Source of the DNA: Vibrio proteolyticus NBRC 13287
GTDB lineage: Bacteria; Pseudomonadota; Gammaproteobacteria; Enterobacterales; Vibrionaceae
Direction: 5' to 3'
Length of the DNA: 64,000 nt
Assembly: GCF_000467125.1 (NCBI RefSeq)
Contig: NZ_BATJ01000007.1
Location: forward strand, 171,064-235,063
Shown here: positions 8,270 to 16,940 of the stretch, in pieces
Layout: each line of letters opens with the position of its first letter
How positions within the stretch are numbered: position 1 is the stretch's first letter
The notes under the pieces: generated by a model
The model's input: only the letters and a program-made list of their open reading frames with translations
Told to the model about the DNA's origin: nothing
The model's database searches: none
Program-made: the position numbers and the translations under genes

Positions 8270-9574
8270 ATGAAGTTTCCCGGACAGCGCAAATCTAAGC
8301 ACTACTTCCCTACTCACGCCCGCGATCCAATCTTAAACCAAGCTCGACAAGCACCTAAATTATATCGACCTTTTATTGTCGGCGTCGGCCAGACAATCGT
8401 AGACATTGAAGCACGCGTTGATGACGAGTTCCTAAATAAATACGAACTGAGTAAAGGGCACTCTCTGGTTCTGGAAGAAAGCAAAGCGGACGATCTCTAT
8501 GACGAACTGGTTGAGCGTGGATTGATCACACATCAGTATCCGGGAGATACCATAGGTAACACTCTGCACAACTACTCTGTGTTGGCTGACAGCAAATCGG
8601 TTCTGCTTGGTGTAATGTCAAAGAATATCGAGGTTGGGTCTTTTGCGTATCGGTATCTTTGTCGTACTTCGTCACGTATGAACCTCAACCACCTGCAAAT
8701 GGTGGACGGCCCAATCGGGCGTTGTTATACCCTGATTTCTGAAGACGGGGAACGTACCTTCGCGATCAACGAAGGTCATATGAACCAACTGCGTCCGGAC
8801 AGCATTCCTGAAGAAGTCTTTGATAAAGCCTCAGCCCTGGTGGTTTCTTCATATTTGATGCGAGGAAAACCAGAAGACCCGATGCCAGCAGCCGTCGCAC
8901 GTGCCATCGACATCGCTAAACAGAAAAACGTACCTGTCGTCCTGACGCTTGGCACTAAGTACGTGATCGAAGGCAATGAAAAATGGTGGCAGGACTACAT
9001 CAAAGAAAACATCACCATTGTGGCGATGAATGAAGAAGAAGGTCACGCGCTGACTGGCGAGAAGACGCCATTGCTGGCTGCAAATAAAGCGCTGGACTGG
9101 GTCGATCTGGTGCTGTGTACCGCAGGCCCAGATGGCCTCTATATGGCAGGTTTTACAGACAAATCAGCACTGCGCGAAACTGAGCTACCGATCCTTGAAG
9201 GACCTATTGCCAGCTTCAACCAGTTCGAGTTCAGTCGCGCGATGCGTGAGTCGGATTGTCAGCACCCGCAACGGGTTTATTCTCACATCGGGCCATACTT
9301 AGGCGGACCTTTAGAGATCAAAAACACCAATGGTGCCGGTGATGCGGCATTGTCAGCCTTGTTACACGATATGGCCGCCAACAGCTTTCACCTTAGGAAC
9401 GTGCCTAACTCATCGAAACACGATCACACCTACCTGACCTACTCATCGTTGTCGCAGATTTGTAAATACGCCAACCGAGTCAGCTATGAAGTACTCACCC
9501 AGCACTCTCCTCGCCTGTCGCGCGCCCTTCCTGAGCGAGAAGACAGTCTGGAAGAAGCCTACTGGGATCGCTGA
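8270..9574 (+). CDS. gsk: Inosine-guanosine kinase
   Basis: A 434-residue purine nucleoside kinase of the PfkB/ribokinase superfamily, phosphorylating inosine and guanosine to IMP and GMP in purine salvage. The nucleotide/catalytic motif NTNGAGDAAL lies at about residues 352-361, with the catalytic Asp in GAGD. The N-terminal KFPGQRKSKHYFPT stretch and the overall length match Gsk of gamma-proteobacteria. The gene is monocistronic and followed by an intrinsic terminator. The ATG at 8270 gives the family-typical N-terminus; its ribosome-binding site is weak. Confidence 0.92.
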   Translation: MKFPGQRKSKHYFPTHARDPILNQARQAPKLYRPFIVGVGQTIVDIEARVDDEFLNKYELSKGHSLVLEESKADDLYDELVERGLITHQYPGDTIGNTLHNYSVLADSKSVLLGVMSKNIEVGSFAYRYLCRTSSRMNLNHLQMVDGPIGRCYTLISEDGERTFAINEGHMNQLRPDSIPEEVFDKASALVVSSYLMRGKPEDPMPAAVARAIDIAKQKNVPVVLTLGTKYVIEGNEKWWQDYIKENITIVAMNEEEGHALTGEKTPLLAANKALDWVDLVLCTAGPDGLYMAGFTDKSALRETELPILEGPIASFNQFEFSRAMRESDCQHPQRVYSHIGPYLGGPLEIKNTNGAGDAALSALLHDMAANSFHLRNVPNSSKHDHTYLTYSSLSQICKYANRVSYEVLTQHSPRLSRALPEREDSLEEAYWDR

Positions 9575-9584
9575 TATCAAACAC

Positions 9585-9613
9585 AAAAAAACCCACCACC
9601 GGCGGGTTTTTCT
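9585..9613. terminator. Intrinsic terminator between gsk and the convergent lipoprotein gene
   Basis: AAACCCACC pairs with GGCGGGTTT (one mismatch) with T-rich sequence after it on the plus strand and an A run before it that gives a T run on the minus strand. It can end both converging transcripts. Confidence 0.65.
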
Positions 9614-9630
9614 TTATTCATCAATATCGG

Positions 9631-10311
9631 TTACTTGGTTTGTTTTGGTTGAACAAACTTACGGCTGACATCCACGACAGCGACATCATTGAAGAAACTT
9701 CTACCGAGTAACAACGGAAACGCCAGATGGGTTCTATCTGCCAACGTGAACTCCGTCTTTTGTTTTAAGTCACCAATCTGGATCCAGGCAGCGACAACCG
9801 CACGTTTTTGAGATTCATCGCTACTGGACTGCTTAATCTTAACCCAACGTTCAACTGGCAAAGCAAGCTCTTTGCTCTTGAGCTTGTCATGCTCAATTTT
9901 AAACTTAACCCATTCTTTGCCATCGCGTTCAAAAGGGATCACGTCAATAGCACTGATGGATGAAGTCGTTGCGCCGGTATCGATTCTCGCTTTAAAGAAC
10001 TCGGTCAAACCAGGAACATATACCCATTCCTGCTCGCCCAGAATCAGTTTTCCATCCGATGTCTTCTTCGGTAGCGGTTTTGGCTTAGGTTTCACTTCCT
10101 GAGGCTTCACCTCAGGTTCAACCTTCTCGGTTTTAACCTCTTCCTTTGGTTGGGTTTCCGGTTGAACCACTTCTGATGTGGTTACCTCCGTTTTGGGGTT
10201 CTCAACCTTAGGCTGTGTTTCCGGCTCCACTGGAACTTGACTGGTTGTCGTACAGGCGACCATACCACCGCACAACATTAGTGGTAATAACAATTTCCAT
10301 GGTTTGTTCAT
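9631..10311 (-). CDS. Retropepsin-like lipoprotein (RimB/'ATP-dependent zinc protease' family)
   Basis: A 226-residue lipoprotein. Lipobox MVAC puts the lipidated Cys at residue 20. A linker from about residue 25 to 83 is rich in Glu, Pro, Lys and Val (repeated PETQPK and PKPKPLPKK). The C-terminal domain (about 90-222) carries DTGATTSS at residues 111-118, the catalytic motif of retropepsin-type aspartic proteases, and a later LLLGRSFF stretch. Databases often call this family 'ATP-dependent zinc protease', a name the sequence does not support. It is probably tethered in the periplasm by the long linker. A single domain would have to dimerise to be active. Its target is unknown. Confidence 0.8.
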   Translation of the reverse strand: MNKPWKLLLPLMLCGGMVACTTTSQVPVEPETQPKVENPKTEVTTSEVVQPETQPKEEVKTEKVEPEVKPQEVKPKPKPLPKKTSDGKLILGEQEWVYVPGLTEFFKARIDTGATTSSISAIDVIPFERDGKEWVKFKIEHDKLKSKELALPVERWVKIKQSSSDESQKRAVVAAWIQIGDLKQKTEFTLADRTHLAFPLLLGRSFFNDVAVVDVSRKFVQPKQTK

Positions 10312-10329
10312 TCAAATACCCGATAGTAA

Positions 10330-11514
10330 TTATTTTGAAACGCTCACAATGGCACTGGCAACATAAGGGATGTGTTTCTCGGTCAGGCCGGCGATGTTAA
10401 TTCGGCCATCTCCCACACCGTAAATCCCATATTCTTCACGCAGTTGTGCCATCTGTTCTGGTGTAAATCCTAGCACAGTGAACATGCCTTTGTGTGACTC
10501 AATAAAGTCGAACTGAGCCGTTGCATGAACGTTACGAAGCTCTTCACACAGTGAATGGCGTAGCGCCACAAGACGTTGTTGCATACTACTGAGTTCCGCT
10601 TTCCACACTTGGGTCAGCTTATCATCCTGCAGGATAGTTTTAACCAGGGCGGCACCATGATCCGGTGGCATCGTGTAGGTGGCGCGTGCCAGCGTCAACA
10701 GTTTACCTTTGGCGTTGGCAACATCCACATGGTTTTTACCCACCACGATAGCCGCACCAGTCCGTTCGCGATACAAGCCAAAGTTCTTGGAGCAGGATGT
10801 AGTGATCATCATCTCCTCCACATTGTCGGCCATGTATCGCAACCCTTTTGCGTCCTCTTCCAAACCATCACCAAATCCTTGGTAGGCAATATCGACAAAT
10901 GGCATGAAGCCTTTAATTATCGACAGTTTGGTGATCTCCTGCCACGCAGCAAAGTCAATATCTGCGCCAGTTGGGTTATGACAGCAGCCATGCAGCAAAA
11001 CCACATCATTTGGCCCTGCTTTAGACAGATCGTCCAGCATGCGCGCCACGTCGACCTGCTTGGTTTCCGGGCTAAAATAGTGATAGAACTTCACTTTCAG
11101 GCCAGCGGCTTCCATCACGGGTTTGTGATTCACATAACTTGGATTCGAAATCCACACTGTGGTATCAGGCTGGGCCACTTTCATTAAGTCTCCCAACATA
11201 CGCAGCGCGCCACTGGCACCAGGTGTTTGGATTGCGGCGACACGATCCATCGCAGCTGTGCCCGATAACAGCAAATTGACCATCGACTGGTTAAACTCTT
11301 CACAACCAGCAAGACCGACATAGGATTTTGTGGTTTGTGTAGCAACAACGATGTCCTGAGCCTGCTTAATCGCTTCCATCACCGGTGTTTCGCCGGCACT
11401 GTTTTTATACACGCCGATACCGAGATCGACCTTGTCTGGTCGAGGATCATTCCGGTAAGCCACAGAAAGAGAAAGAATAGGATCAAGTGCTGGTGTTGGT
11501 AAATGTGAAAACAT
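10330..11514 (-). CDS. Class I aspartate/aromatic amino-acid aminotransferase (AspC/TyrB family)
   Basis: A 394-residue PLP enzyme of the aspartate/aromatic aminotransferase family, interconverting amino acids and 2-oxo acids. Seen are HNPTG (residues 179-183) and the PLP-binding lysine K243 in TTSCSKNFGLYRERTG, the signature of the AspC/TyrB branch. Sequence alone does not separate aspartate from aromatic preference. The ATG at 11514 (MFSHLPTPALDP) fits the family better than the GTG at 11523, and AAAGGG lies 11 bases upstream. It follows nrdG on the same strand, with 83 bases between them, and may or may not share its transcript. Confidence 0.88.
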   Translation of the reverse strand: MFSHLPTPALDPILSLSVAYRNDPRPDKVDLGIGVYKNSAGETPVMEAIKQAQDIVVATQTTKSYVGLAGCEEFNQSMVNLLLSGTAAMDRVAAIQTPGASGALRMLGDLMKVAQPDTTVWISNPSYVNHKPVMEAAGLKVKFYHYFSPETKQVDVARMLDDLSKAGPNDVVLLHGCCHNPTGADIDFAAWQEITKLSIIKGFMPFVDIAYQGFGDGLEEDAKGLRYMADNVEEMMITTSCSKNFGLYRERTGAAIVVGKNHVDVANAKGKLLTLARATYTMPPDHGAALVKTILQDDKLTQVWKAELSSMQQRLVALRHSLCEELRNVHATAQFDFIESHKGMFTVLGFTPEQMAQLREEYGIYGVGDGRINIAGLTEKHIPYVASAIVSVSK

Positions 11515-11597
11515 GAAAGTCACAACCCTTTGAAATTCAAGTAGTGACTCACGTTAACACTTGTTCATAAAAATTCGAAGCGAAAATTCTTATCCGA

Positions 11598-12068
11598 TTA
11601 AAATTCGGTGAACTTGTGGATGATTTGGTTGGAACTGCCACGCCATTGCAAAGATGGGTCTGCTTTATCCTGTTCAAATCGCCCATCGACCAGCACGTCG
11701 ATGTATGAGGCAACCTCTTTCTGAGCATCGTTTAACTCTTGCAACGTGTATCCGGTCCACATCCAGATATCTTTGCTAGGACATTCCTTCCTGACGCGCT
11801 TAACAAGCTTAAGCACAGCAGAAACATTAGCAGGGTGAAGCGGATCCCCACCTGATAGTGACAAGCCACGTCGCTTTATCCGCGTATCGTTCAGATCATT
11901 AATGATCCGATCTTCGGCTTGCTGAGTAAACGCGCTACCAGCATCGAGCTTTTGCGTTGATTGATTGTAGCATCCACGGCATTGATGCACGCATCCTGAA
12001 ACAAACAGCGTACAGCGTGTCCCGGGACCATTCACCACATCAACGGCGTAATATTGGCAATAATTCAT
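11598..12068 (-). CDS. nrdG: Anaerobic ribonucleotide reductase-activating protein
   Basis: A 156-residue radical-SAM enzyme that uses a [4Fe-4S] cluster and S-adenosylmethionine to create the glycyl radical on NrdD. The cluster cysteines are C26, C30 and C33 (SGCVHQCRGCYN), at the same numbering as I remember for E. coli NrdG. SGGDPL follows as the SAM-binding GGE-like motif. It lies 54 bases downstream of nrdD on the same strand and is expected to share its oxygen- and NrdR-controlled transcript. Confidence 0.95.
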   Translation of the reverse strand: MNYCQYYAVDVVNGPGTRCTLFVSGCVHQCRGCYNQSTQKLDAGSAFTQQAEDRIINDLNDTRIKRRGLSLSGGDPLHPANVSAVLKLVKRVRKECPSKDIWMWTGYTLQELNDAQKEVASYIDVLVDGRFEQDKADPSLQWRGSSNQIIHKFTEF

Positions 12069-12122
12069 TGTTATTCTCTGCGTCGCACTGCCGGAGACAT
12101 GCCCCGGCAGTGCATGTCCGGA

Positions 12123-14243
12123 TTAAAGGTGTTTCACCCGACGTTTCACTTCTTCCTGTTTGCCAAAGTTAAACGGACGCGCATCCGGGCTTCCCAGATA
12201 ACCGCACACACGACGTGTTACCGACACTTTAGAAGAGTCATGATTACCGCACTTCGGACAAGTAAACCCCTTGCTGGTGCAGTCGAACTCGCCGGTGTAA
12301 CCGCACTCATAACACTCATCGATTGGTGTATTGGTGCCATAGTAAGGCACTCGGGTATAGCTGTAATCCCAAACGTTTTCTAATGCCTCGACGTTCTGCT
12401 GCATGTTCGGGAATTCGCCGTAGCAAATAAATCCACCGCTGGAAATTGGCGGATACGGTAACTCGAAGTCGATCTTATCGTACGGATTGACTTTCTTTTC
12501 CACATCAAGATGGAAGCTGTTGGTGTAATAACCTTTGTCTGTGACGCCTTCAATGACACCAAACTCTTTGGCATCGATACGGCAAAAGCGATTGCACAAG
12601 TTCTCGCTGGGTGTGCCGTACAGGCTAAACCCATAACCTGTCTCATCCGCCCATTGATTCACGGCCTGTTTAAGTCGCGTAATGATGGCCACCGCTTTGT
12701 CGCGCAGCTCTGCGTCATCGTACACATGTGTCTGATTACTATAGAGCGCATTAATGGTTTCATGAACGCCGATGTAGCCAAGAGAAATAGATGCTCGGCC
12801 ATGCTTGAAGATATCCGCAATGGTGTCTTCTGCTTTGAGCCGAACTCCGCATGCCCCTTCCATATACAGAATCGGGGCCACGCGGGCACGTACGTTCTCC
12901 AGGCGACTGATGCGAGTCTCCAGTGCACGTCGTGCCAGTTTAAGTTTAGTATCCAGTAACTCGTAAAAACGGTGTTCGTCGCCCTGAGCCTGAATCGCGA
13001 TACGCGGCAAATTGAGGCTCACTACCCCGAGATTATTACGCCCTTCATGGACCAGCTCACCATTCTCTTCATAAGTTCCAAGAAAACTGCGGCACCCCAT
13101 CGGCGTTTTAAACGATCCGGTCACTTCAACAACCTTGTCATAGTTAAGGATATCCGGGTACATCCGCTTGCTGGCGCATTCAAGTGCAAGCTGTTTGATG
13201 TCGTAATTGGCATCGCCTGATTTGTGGTTCAGTCCATCTTTGATTGCGAAAACCAGTTTCGGGAAAACAGCTGTTTTTCGGTTTTTACCTAAACCCGCAA
13301 TGCGGTTTTTCAAAATAGACTGTTGGATCAGACGTGAAGCCCAGCTCGTCCCCAGACCAAAGCCAAACGTAACGAACGGTGTTTGCCCGTTAGCGGTATG
13401 CAGCGTGTTTACTTCGTACTCCAGTGACTGGAAAGCGTCAAAACACTCTTTCTCCGTGCGTGCGTCTGCAAACGCTTGAGGATCGTGAATATCCCACTCT
13501 TGCGCAATTTTCAGATGTTTTTTATGGCTGGCGACAACATAGGGCTCAAGAACCTCATCAATCCGGTTGATGGTGGTACCACCGTAAATGTGGCTGGCAA
13601 CCTGAGCAATGATCTGTGCAGTCACCGCCGTGGCAGTTGAAATTGACTTAGGTGTGTCGATCTCTGCGTTGCCCATTTTGAAACCGTGGGTCAGCATCCC
13701 TTTCAAATCGATCAGCATGCAGTTAAACATCGGGAAGAATGGGGCATAATCCAGATCGTGGTAATGCAAGTCGCCCTCTTCGTGGGCCTGAACAACATCG
13801 CGTGGCAGAATGTGTGTCTTCGCATAATGCTTCGCAACAATCCCAGCCAATAGGTCACGTTGAGTCGGGATCACTTTACCATCTTTGTTTGCGTTCTCGT
13901 TGATCAGGTCAACATTACTTTCTTCAATAAGCCCTTCAATTTCCCGTGTCAGTGCACTTTGCTTTTCTCGCGCAATGTCACGATCGTGACGATACTCAAT
14001 GTAAGAACGGGCCAGTTGTTTATACAGCCCTTGCATTAACTCATTTTCGACCCGATTCTGGATATCATGAATATGAACTTCATCGTATTCTTTAAGCTGT
14101 AACTCGACCGCTAACGCAACATTCAGTGCGTAAATCGCGATTTCTTTATCGACATTTTCCGCCGCGGCTTCCACTGCTGCCTGAATGCGGTCCCTGCTGA
14201 ACGGAGCTCTTGAGCCGTCGCGCTTAATTACGATTGGTTTCAC
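12123..14243 (-). CDS. nrdD: Anaerobic (class III) ribonucleoside-triphosphate reductase
   Basis: A 706-residue glycyl-radical enzyme making deoxyribonucleotides without oxygen. The N-terminus (MKPIVIKRDGSRAPFSRDRI) is an ATP-cone that senses dATP/ATP. The C-terminus has a zinc site of four cysteines (CYECGYTG ... CPKCGNH) and the glycyl-radical loop RRVCGYLG with the radical glycine at G681. The start is a GTG at 14243, supported by AAGGAG seven bases upstream. The promoter region carries one FNR site and two NrdR boxes, so the operon should be induced without oxygen and repressed when dATP is plentiful. Confidence 0.96.
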   Translation of the reverse strand: MKPIVIKRDGSRAPFSRDRIQAAVEAAAENVDKEIAIYALNVALAVELQLKEYDEVHIHDIQNRVENELMQGLYKQLARSYIEYRHDRDIAREKQSALTREIEGLIEESNVDLINENANKDGKVIPTQRDLLAGIVAKHYAKTHILPRDVVQAHEEGDLHYHDLDYAPFFPMFNCMLIDLKGMLTHGFKMGNAEIDTPKSISTATAVTAQIIAQVASHIYGGTTINRIDEVLEPYVVASHKKHLKIAQEWDIHDPQAFADARTEKECFDAFQSLEYEVNTLHTANGQTPFVTFGFGLGTSWASRLIQQSILKNRIAGLGKNRKTAVFPKLVFAIKDGLNHKSGDANYDIKQLALECASKRMYPDILNYDKVVEVTGSFKTPMGCRSFLGTYEENGELVHEGRNNLGVVSLNLPRIAIQAQGDEHRFYELLDTKLKLARRALETRISRLENVRARVAPILYMEGACGVRLKAEDTIADIFKHGRASISLGYIGVHETINALYSNQTHVYDDAELRDKAVAIITRLKQAVNQWADETGYGFSLYGTPSENLCNRFCRIDAKEFGVIEGVTDKGYYTNSFHLDVEKKVNPYDKIDFELPYPPISSGGFICYGEFPNMQQNVEALENVWDYSYTRVPYYGTNTPIDECYECGYTGEFDCTSKGFTCPKCGNHDSSKVSVTRRVCGYLGSPDARPFNFGKQEEVKRRVKHL

Positions 14244-14286
14244 TTTTTCTCCTTACCCCAGCATGCTCGCAGAGTTATCCACAAAC

Positions 14287-14302
14287 ACACCATATAGGGT
14301 GA
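14287..14302. promoter_or_regulatory. NrdR box 1 (proximal)
   Basis: The 16-base site acaccatatagggtga is an imperfect match to the known NrdR box. It lies 44 bases upstream of the nrdD GTG. A 15-base gap separates it from box 2, the spacing typical of paired NrdR boxes. Confidence 0.75.
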
Positions 14303-14317
14303 TTTCTTATCTAACTA

Positions 14318-14333
14318 CCACAATATATTGTGG
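14318..14333. promoter_or_regulatory. NrdR box 2 (distal)
   Basis: ccacaatatattgtgg is a perfect 16-base palindrome that fits the NrdR consensus. It starts 31 bases from the start of box 1, so both boxes face the same side of the helix. Confidence 0.85.
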
Positions 14334-14364
14334 CGTATTTAACGAGAACGACCACTGAAAAGTA

Positions 14365-14378
14365 TTGATGTAGATCAA
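14365..14378. promoter_or_regulatory. FNR-binding site upstream of nrdDG
   Basis: TTGAT-GTAG-ATCAA is an exact match to the FNR consensus half-sites with a 4-base spacer. Its centre (14371.5) would be near -41.5 for a minus-strand transcript starting around 14330, the usual place for FNR activation, and that start would overlap NrdR box 2. Confidence 0.85.
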
Positions 14379-14536
14379 CCAAAACAGACGGGAGATTAAG
14401 AACAAATCGATCTTATTGCGCGTGATCTCAATTGAAAAAGAAACTGTGAAAATTCAATTTTTTCCCATATTTGAACTTGATTTTTTGCGAGAGTTGCTAG
14501 GATAAGGAACACAGACATCAGAAGGGTGTATCAAGT

Positions 14537-15436
14537 ATGAAAACGACTATTTTTCGTTCATTTTTATCGGCAGCGATACTATTTGGCTTCTCACTTCCTG
14601 CTACTGCTCAATCAGTCGCTGTGACGTCTTGGAATATCGAATGGCTATCCAGTAATCCGTCGCCGTCCGTGACAGAGTCCCAACGTGGCGAAGAGGACTT
14701 CAAACAGCTTGCGAATCATTTTCGTCAATTCACACCCGGGATCCTGGCATTTCAGGAGGTGAATGATTATGGCGCTATCAATCGCGTGGTCGGTGATGAT
14801 TACCAGTTGGTGATGTCAGACCGTTCCGAGTCCGGAAACGGGCGCTTTCAGTTTAGCGACATCAATCAATATACAGGGTTTGCGATTAAGCGCGGTATTC
14901 CGTTCACTAATGTGAAAGATGTCCGGCTGGACAAAGGCCAAAGTAGCAAACTCCGATTTGCAACTTACGTGATTCTTTATCCAGATTCAAATCGCCCCGT
15001 ACATGCGTTGTCCGTTCATCTGAAGGCTGGTTGCAGCGGCGCTTACCAAAATGAGCGAGAATGCCGTATTCTTAATTCTCAGGCCAAAGCGCTCAACACG
15101 TGGATTTTGGATCGAACCCGTACTGGCCAGCCATACCTGATTATGGGAGATTTCAATCACAATCTGGCTTATCAGGGGGATTGGTTTTGGTCGACCTTAG
15201 TGAAAGGTTTGGATGATGAACCTACATTGACGACACGCTACACCAAAGCAGAATGTAAGGTTCGCTCCAACAAAGACCCTAAACGCACTCATCAGTTTAG
15301 ATCCTTGATCGATCACATTATTGCCAGTCCGGATTTCGATGCCGGGCCGGCAAAACAAAATACGTTTAGCAGTGAGGATGTACTCAAATTTAAACTGAGC
15401 GATCATTGCCCTGTCAGCACCCAACTGAAATGGTAA
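14537..15436 (+). CDS. Secreted endonuclease/exonuclease/phosphatase-fold protein
   Basis: A 299-residue protein with a Sec signal peptide (cleavage likely after PATAQ, residue 25), so it acts in the periplasm or outside. Fold motifs are VTSWNIEWL, LAFQEV (metal-binding Glu), HLKAGCSG, IMGDFNH and, near the end, LSDHCPVS with the catalytic Asp-His pair. These are the DNase I/EEP residues, so hydrolysis of a phosphodiester or phosphomonoester is likely; DNA, RNA or a phospholipid headgroup are all possible. Cysteines at GCSG, ECRI, ECKV and DHCP may form disulfides. It is monocistronic and reads away from nrdD. Confidence 0.83.
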   Translation: MKTTIFRSFLSAAILFGFSLPATAQSVAVTSWNIEWLSSNPSPSVTESQRGEEDFKQLANHFRQFTPGILAFQEVNDYGAINRVVGDDYQLVMSDRSESGNGRFQFSDINQYTGFAIKRGIPFTNVKDVRLDKGQSSKLRFATYVILYPDSNRPVHALSVHLKAGCSGAYQNERECRILNSQAKALNTWILDRTRTGQPYLIMGDFNHNLAYQGDWFWSTLVKGLDDEPTLTTRYTKAECKVRSNKDPKRTHQFRSLIDHIIASPDFDAGPAKQNTFSSEDVLKFKLSDHCPVSTQLKW

Positions 15437-15439
15437 CGG

Positions 15440-15462
15440 CTCTGCCGGGTCTCCCGGCAGAG
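15440..15462. terminator. Strong GC-rich hairpin after the nuclease gene
   Basis: A perfect 10-bp stem (CTCTGCCGGG / CCCGGCAGAG) with a 3-base loop lies 4 bases after the stop. No T run follows, so termination efficiency is uncertain; it may stabilise the transcript end instead. Confidence 0.5.
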
Positions 15463-15587
15463 GTCATCAGCTAGCTCCGCTTCTTCATCACCGAGTAATA
15501 GAACACTGATATCGAATTGTGAACATAGGTGGTCCTCCCCGAATCACATCCACGTGTGTCAGGTTATGTCATCTGAGCGGGTGCGTT

Positions 15588-16025
15588 TTATACTTTCTTG
15601 AACGTCAGCATCCAATGCATCGCTCCAATCCCCACCATCATTGCGATAAAAAATGTCCATACCCCAGGGTTACCTAACGCCAGACTCGATACTGCGGGAC
15701 CTGGGCAAATTCCAGCCACTCCCCAACCGACACCAAATAATGCCGCTCCTCTCAGAAGATTCGCATCAATACGCTTATTGTCTGGCACACAAAATGTGTG
15801 AGCCATCACTGGCGCCGATGTGTTTCGAATCGCAAAGAAGTACGCTGGCATGAAGACCATCAAGGCGCCCCCCATCACGAATATCAGACTGGGATCCCAC
15901 TCGCCAGCAACATCTAAAAAGCCGATCACTTTGGCCGGATCAGCCATGCCTGATATCACCATGCCTAACCCAAACAACATACCGGAAACCCCAGCAGCCA
16001 ACCGAAACAACACTTTGTTCATCAT
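15588..16025 (-). CDS. YeeE/YedE-family membrane protein, second half (DUF6691)
   Basis: A 145-residue inner-membrane protein with four hydrophobic segments. It is the partner half of a split YeeE/YedE sulfur transporter. Family marks are LFGLGMVISGMADPAKVIGFLD near the start and GVGWGVAGICPGPA later, the latter containing the conserved Cys thought to handle thiosulfate or persulfide sulfur. The ATG at 16025 is chosen (an adjacent ATG at 16022 is equally possible), because upstream residues are not membrane-like. It follows the first-half gene by 19 bases and is presumably in one transcript with the ArsR-type regulator. Confidence 0.83.
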   Translation of the reverse strand: MMNKVLFRLAAGVSGMLFGLGMVISGMADPAKVIGFLDVAGEWDPSLIFVMGGALMVFMPAYFFAIRNTSAPVMAHTFCVPDNKRIDANLLRGAALFGVGWGVAGICPGPAVSSLALGNPGVWTFFIAMMVGIGAMHWMLTFKKV

Positions 16026-16044
16026 CAAGAATACTCTCTTATTC

Positions 16045-16464
16045 TCATACGACGTGAAGACGAATAAACACCGTGACACCGGCCACCAGCATGAACGTCA
16101 TCGTAGCCACAATAGAACGCCGTGATAAACGACCGATCCCACAAATGCCATGCCCGCTGGTACAGCCATTCCCCAACCGAGTACCCAAACCGACCAACAA
16201 GCCAGCCGCCACCAACATCAAAGTGCTGTAGTTAAATTCGTCTGGCGCGTGCTCAGCATAGGCCAGAGCGCCAAGGAATCCACCTGCAACCATACCGACG
16301 ATAAACATCAATCGCCATGAAAAATCTTCGTGCTTTGGCGTTAATAGCCCTTTCAAAATGCCACTAATACCAGCAATTTTACCGTTCACTAGTAACAGCA
16401 TCGTGGCCGAAACGCCCAATAGCACGCCACCTGCTAATGATTCCCATGGAAAAGAAAATGACAT
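16045..16464 (-). CDS. YeeE/YedE-family membrane protein, first half
   Basis: A 139-residue inner-membrane protein with four hydrophobic segments. The motif RLGNGCTSGHGICGIGRLSRRSIVAT carries the conserved Cys and Ser-Gly-His of YeeE/YedE thiosulfate-type transporters (positions about 16140-16215). The start at 16464 has AAGGAG nine bases upstream; longer readings run into the regulator gene. The two half-proteins together equal one full-length transporter. They probably bring a reduced sulfur species across the inner membrane. Confidence 0.85.
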   Translation of the reverse strand: MSFSFPWESLAGGVLLGVSATMLLLVNGKIAGISGILKGLLTPKHEDFSWRLMFIVGMVAGGFLGALAYAEHAPDEFNYSTLMLVAAGLLVGLGTRLGNGCTSGHGICGIGRLSRRSIVATMTFMLVAGVTVFIRLHVV

Positions 16465-16481
16465 GACTTCACACTCCTTCA

Positions 16482-16802
16482 CTACTGACAAAACACGCTG
16501 TGCAAACTGGTGATCAGGTGCGAGATTCTGGGATCCGCTAAGGAATAAAACACCTGTTGCGACTCTTTTCTCGCCTGAATCATCTGATGCTTTCTCAATA
16601 CCGTGAGATGCTGAGAAAACGCAGACTGACTGAGCGATGAGTTCTTCTGCAACTGACCCGCCCCGACTTCACCTTGCGTTAACTGGCACAACACCATAAG
16701 CCGCTCAGGATGCGCCATAATTTTGAGCAGCTCAGCCACTTCCTCAACGTTTGATTTCATTTGATCAATGTTGGCTGTATCCATAGAAGGTCTCATACTC
16801 AT
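16482..16802 (-). CDS. ArsR-family repressor of the BigR/SqrR/HlyU type, likely persulfide sensor
   Basis: A 106-residue winged-helix protein of the ArsR family. The recognition helix is SLSQSAFSQHLTVLRKHQMI (residues 57-75). Two cysteines stand at C39 (MVLCQ) and C105 (VFCQ at the C-terminus), the arrangement of BigR, SqrR and HlyU, which form a di- or tetrasulfide bridge when reactive sulfur rises and then leave DNA. The metal-binding CxC of ArsR proper is absent. It is the first gene of a minus-strand operon with the split YeeE/YedE transporter and is divergent from the sulfur-reductase gene. The start among 16802, 16796 and 16784 is uncertain. Confidence 0.83.
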   Translation of the reverse strand: MSMRPSMDTANIDQMKSNVEEVAELLKIMAHPERLMVLCQLTQGEVGAGQLQKNSSLSQSAFSQHLTVLRKHQMIQARKESQQVFYSLADPRISHLITSLHSVFCQ

Positions 16803-16844
16803 ACGACTTATTTAGATGTTACTAATAAATGAAACTTAGTCAAT

Positions 16845-16870
16845 ACTAAATTAGCATTAACAGATTTAGT
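16845..16870. promoter_or_regulatory. Candidate operator for the ArsR-type regulator
   Basis: An inverted repeat ACTAAAT / ATTTAGT with a 12-base spacer lies in the AT-rich divergent promoter region. Related ACTAAT/ATTAGT words occur at about 16821 and 16880. It could control both transcripts, but the match to a known operator was not checked. Confidence 0.4.
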
Positions 16871-16940
16871 AATATTTACATTAGACTTTGCTAAAATTTA
16901 ATCTTATAGTAAACGCGTCATCCAGTGTATGGGATACACA

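Noticed and set aside
10576..11187. 203-codon plus-strand frame inside the aminotransferase gene
   Set aside because: It runs antisense to conserved PLP-enzyme motifs; its translation (many His, Gln and Phe) shows no family pattern.
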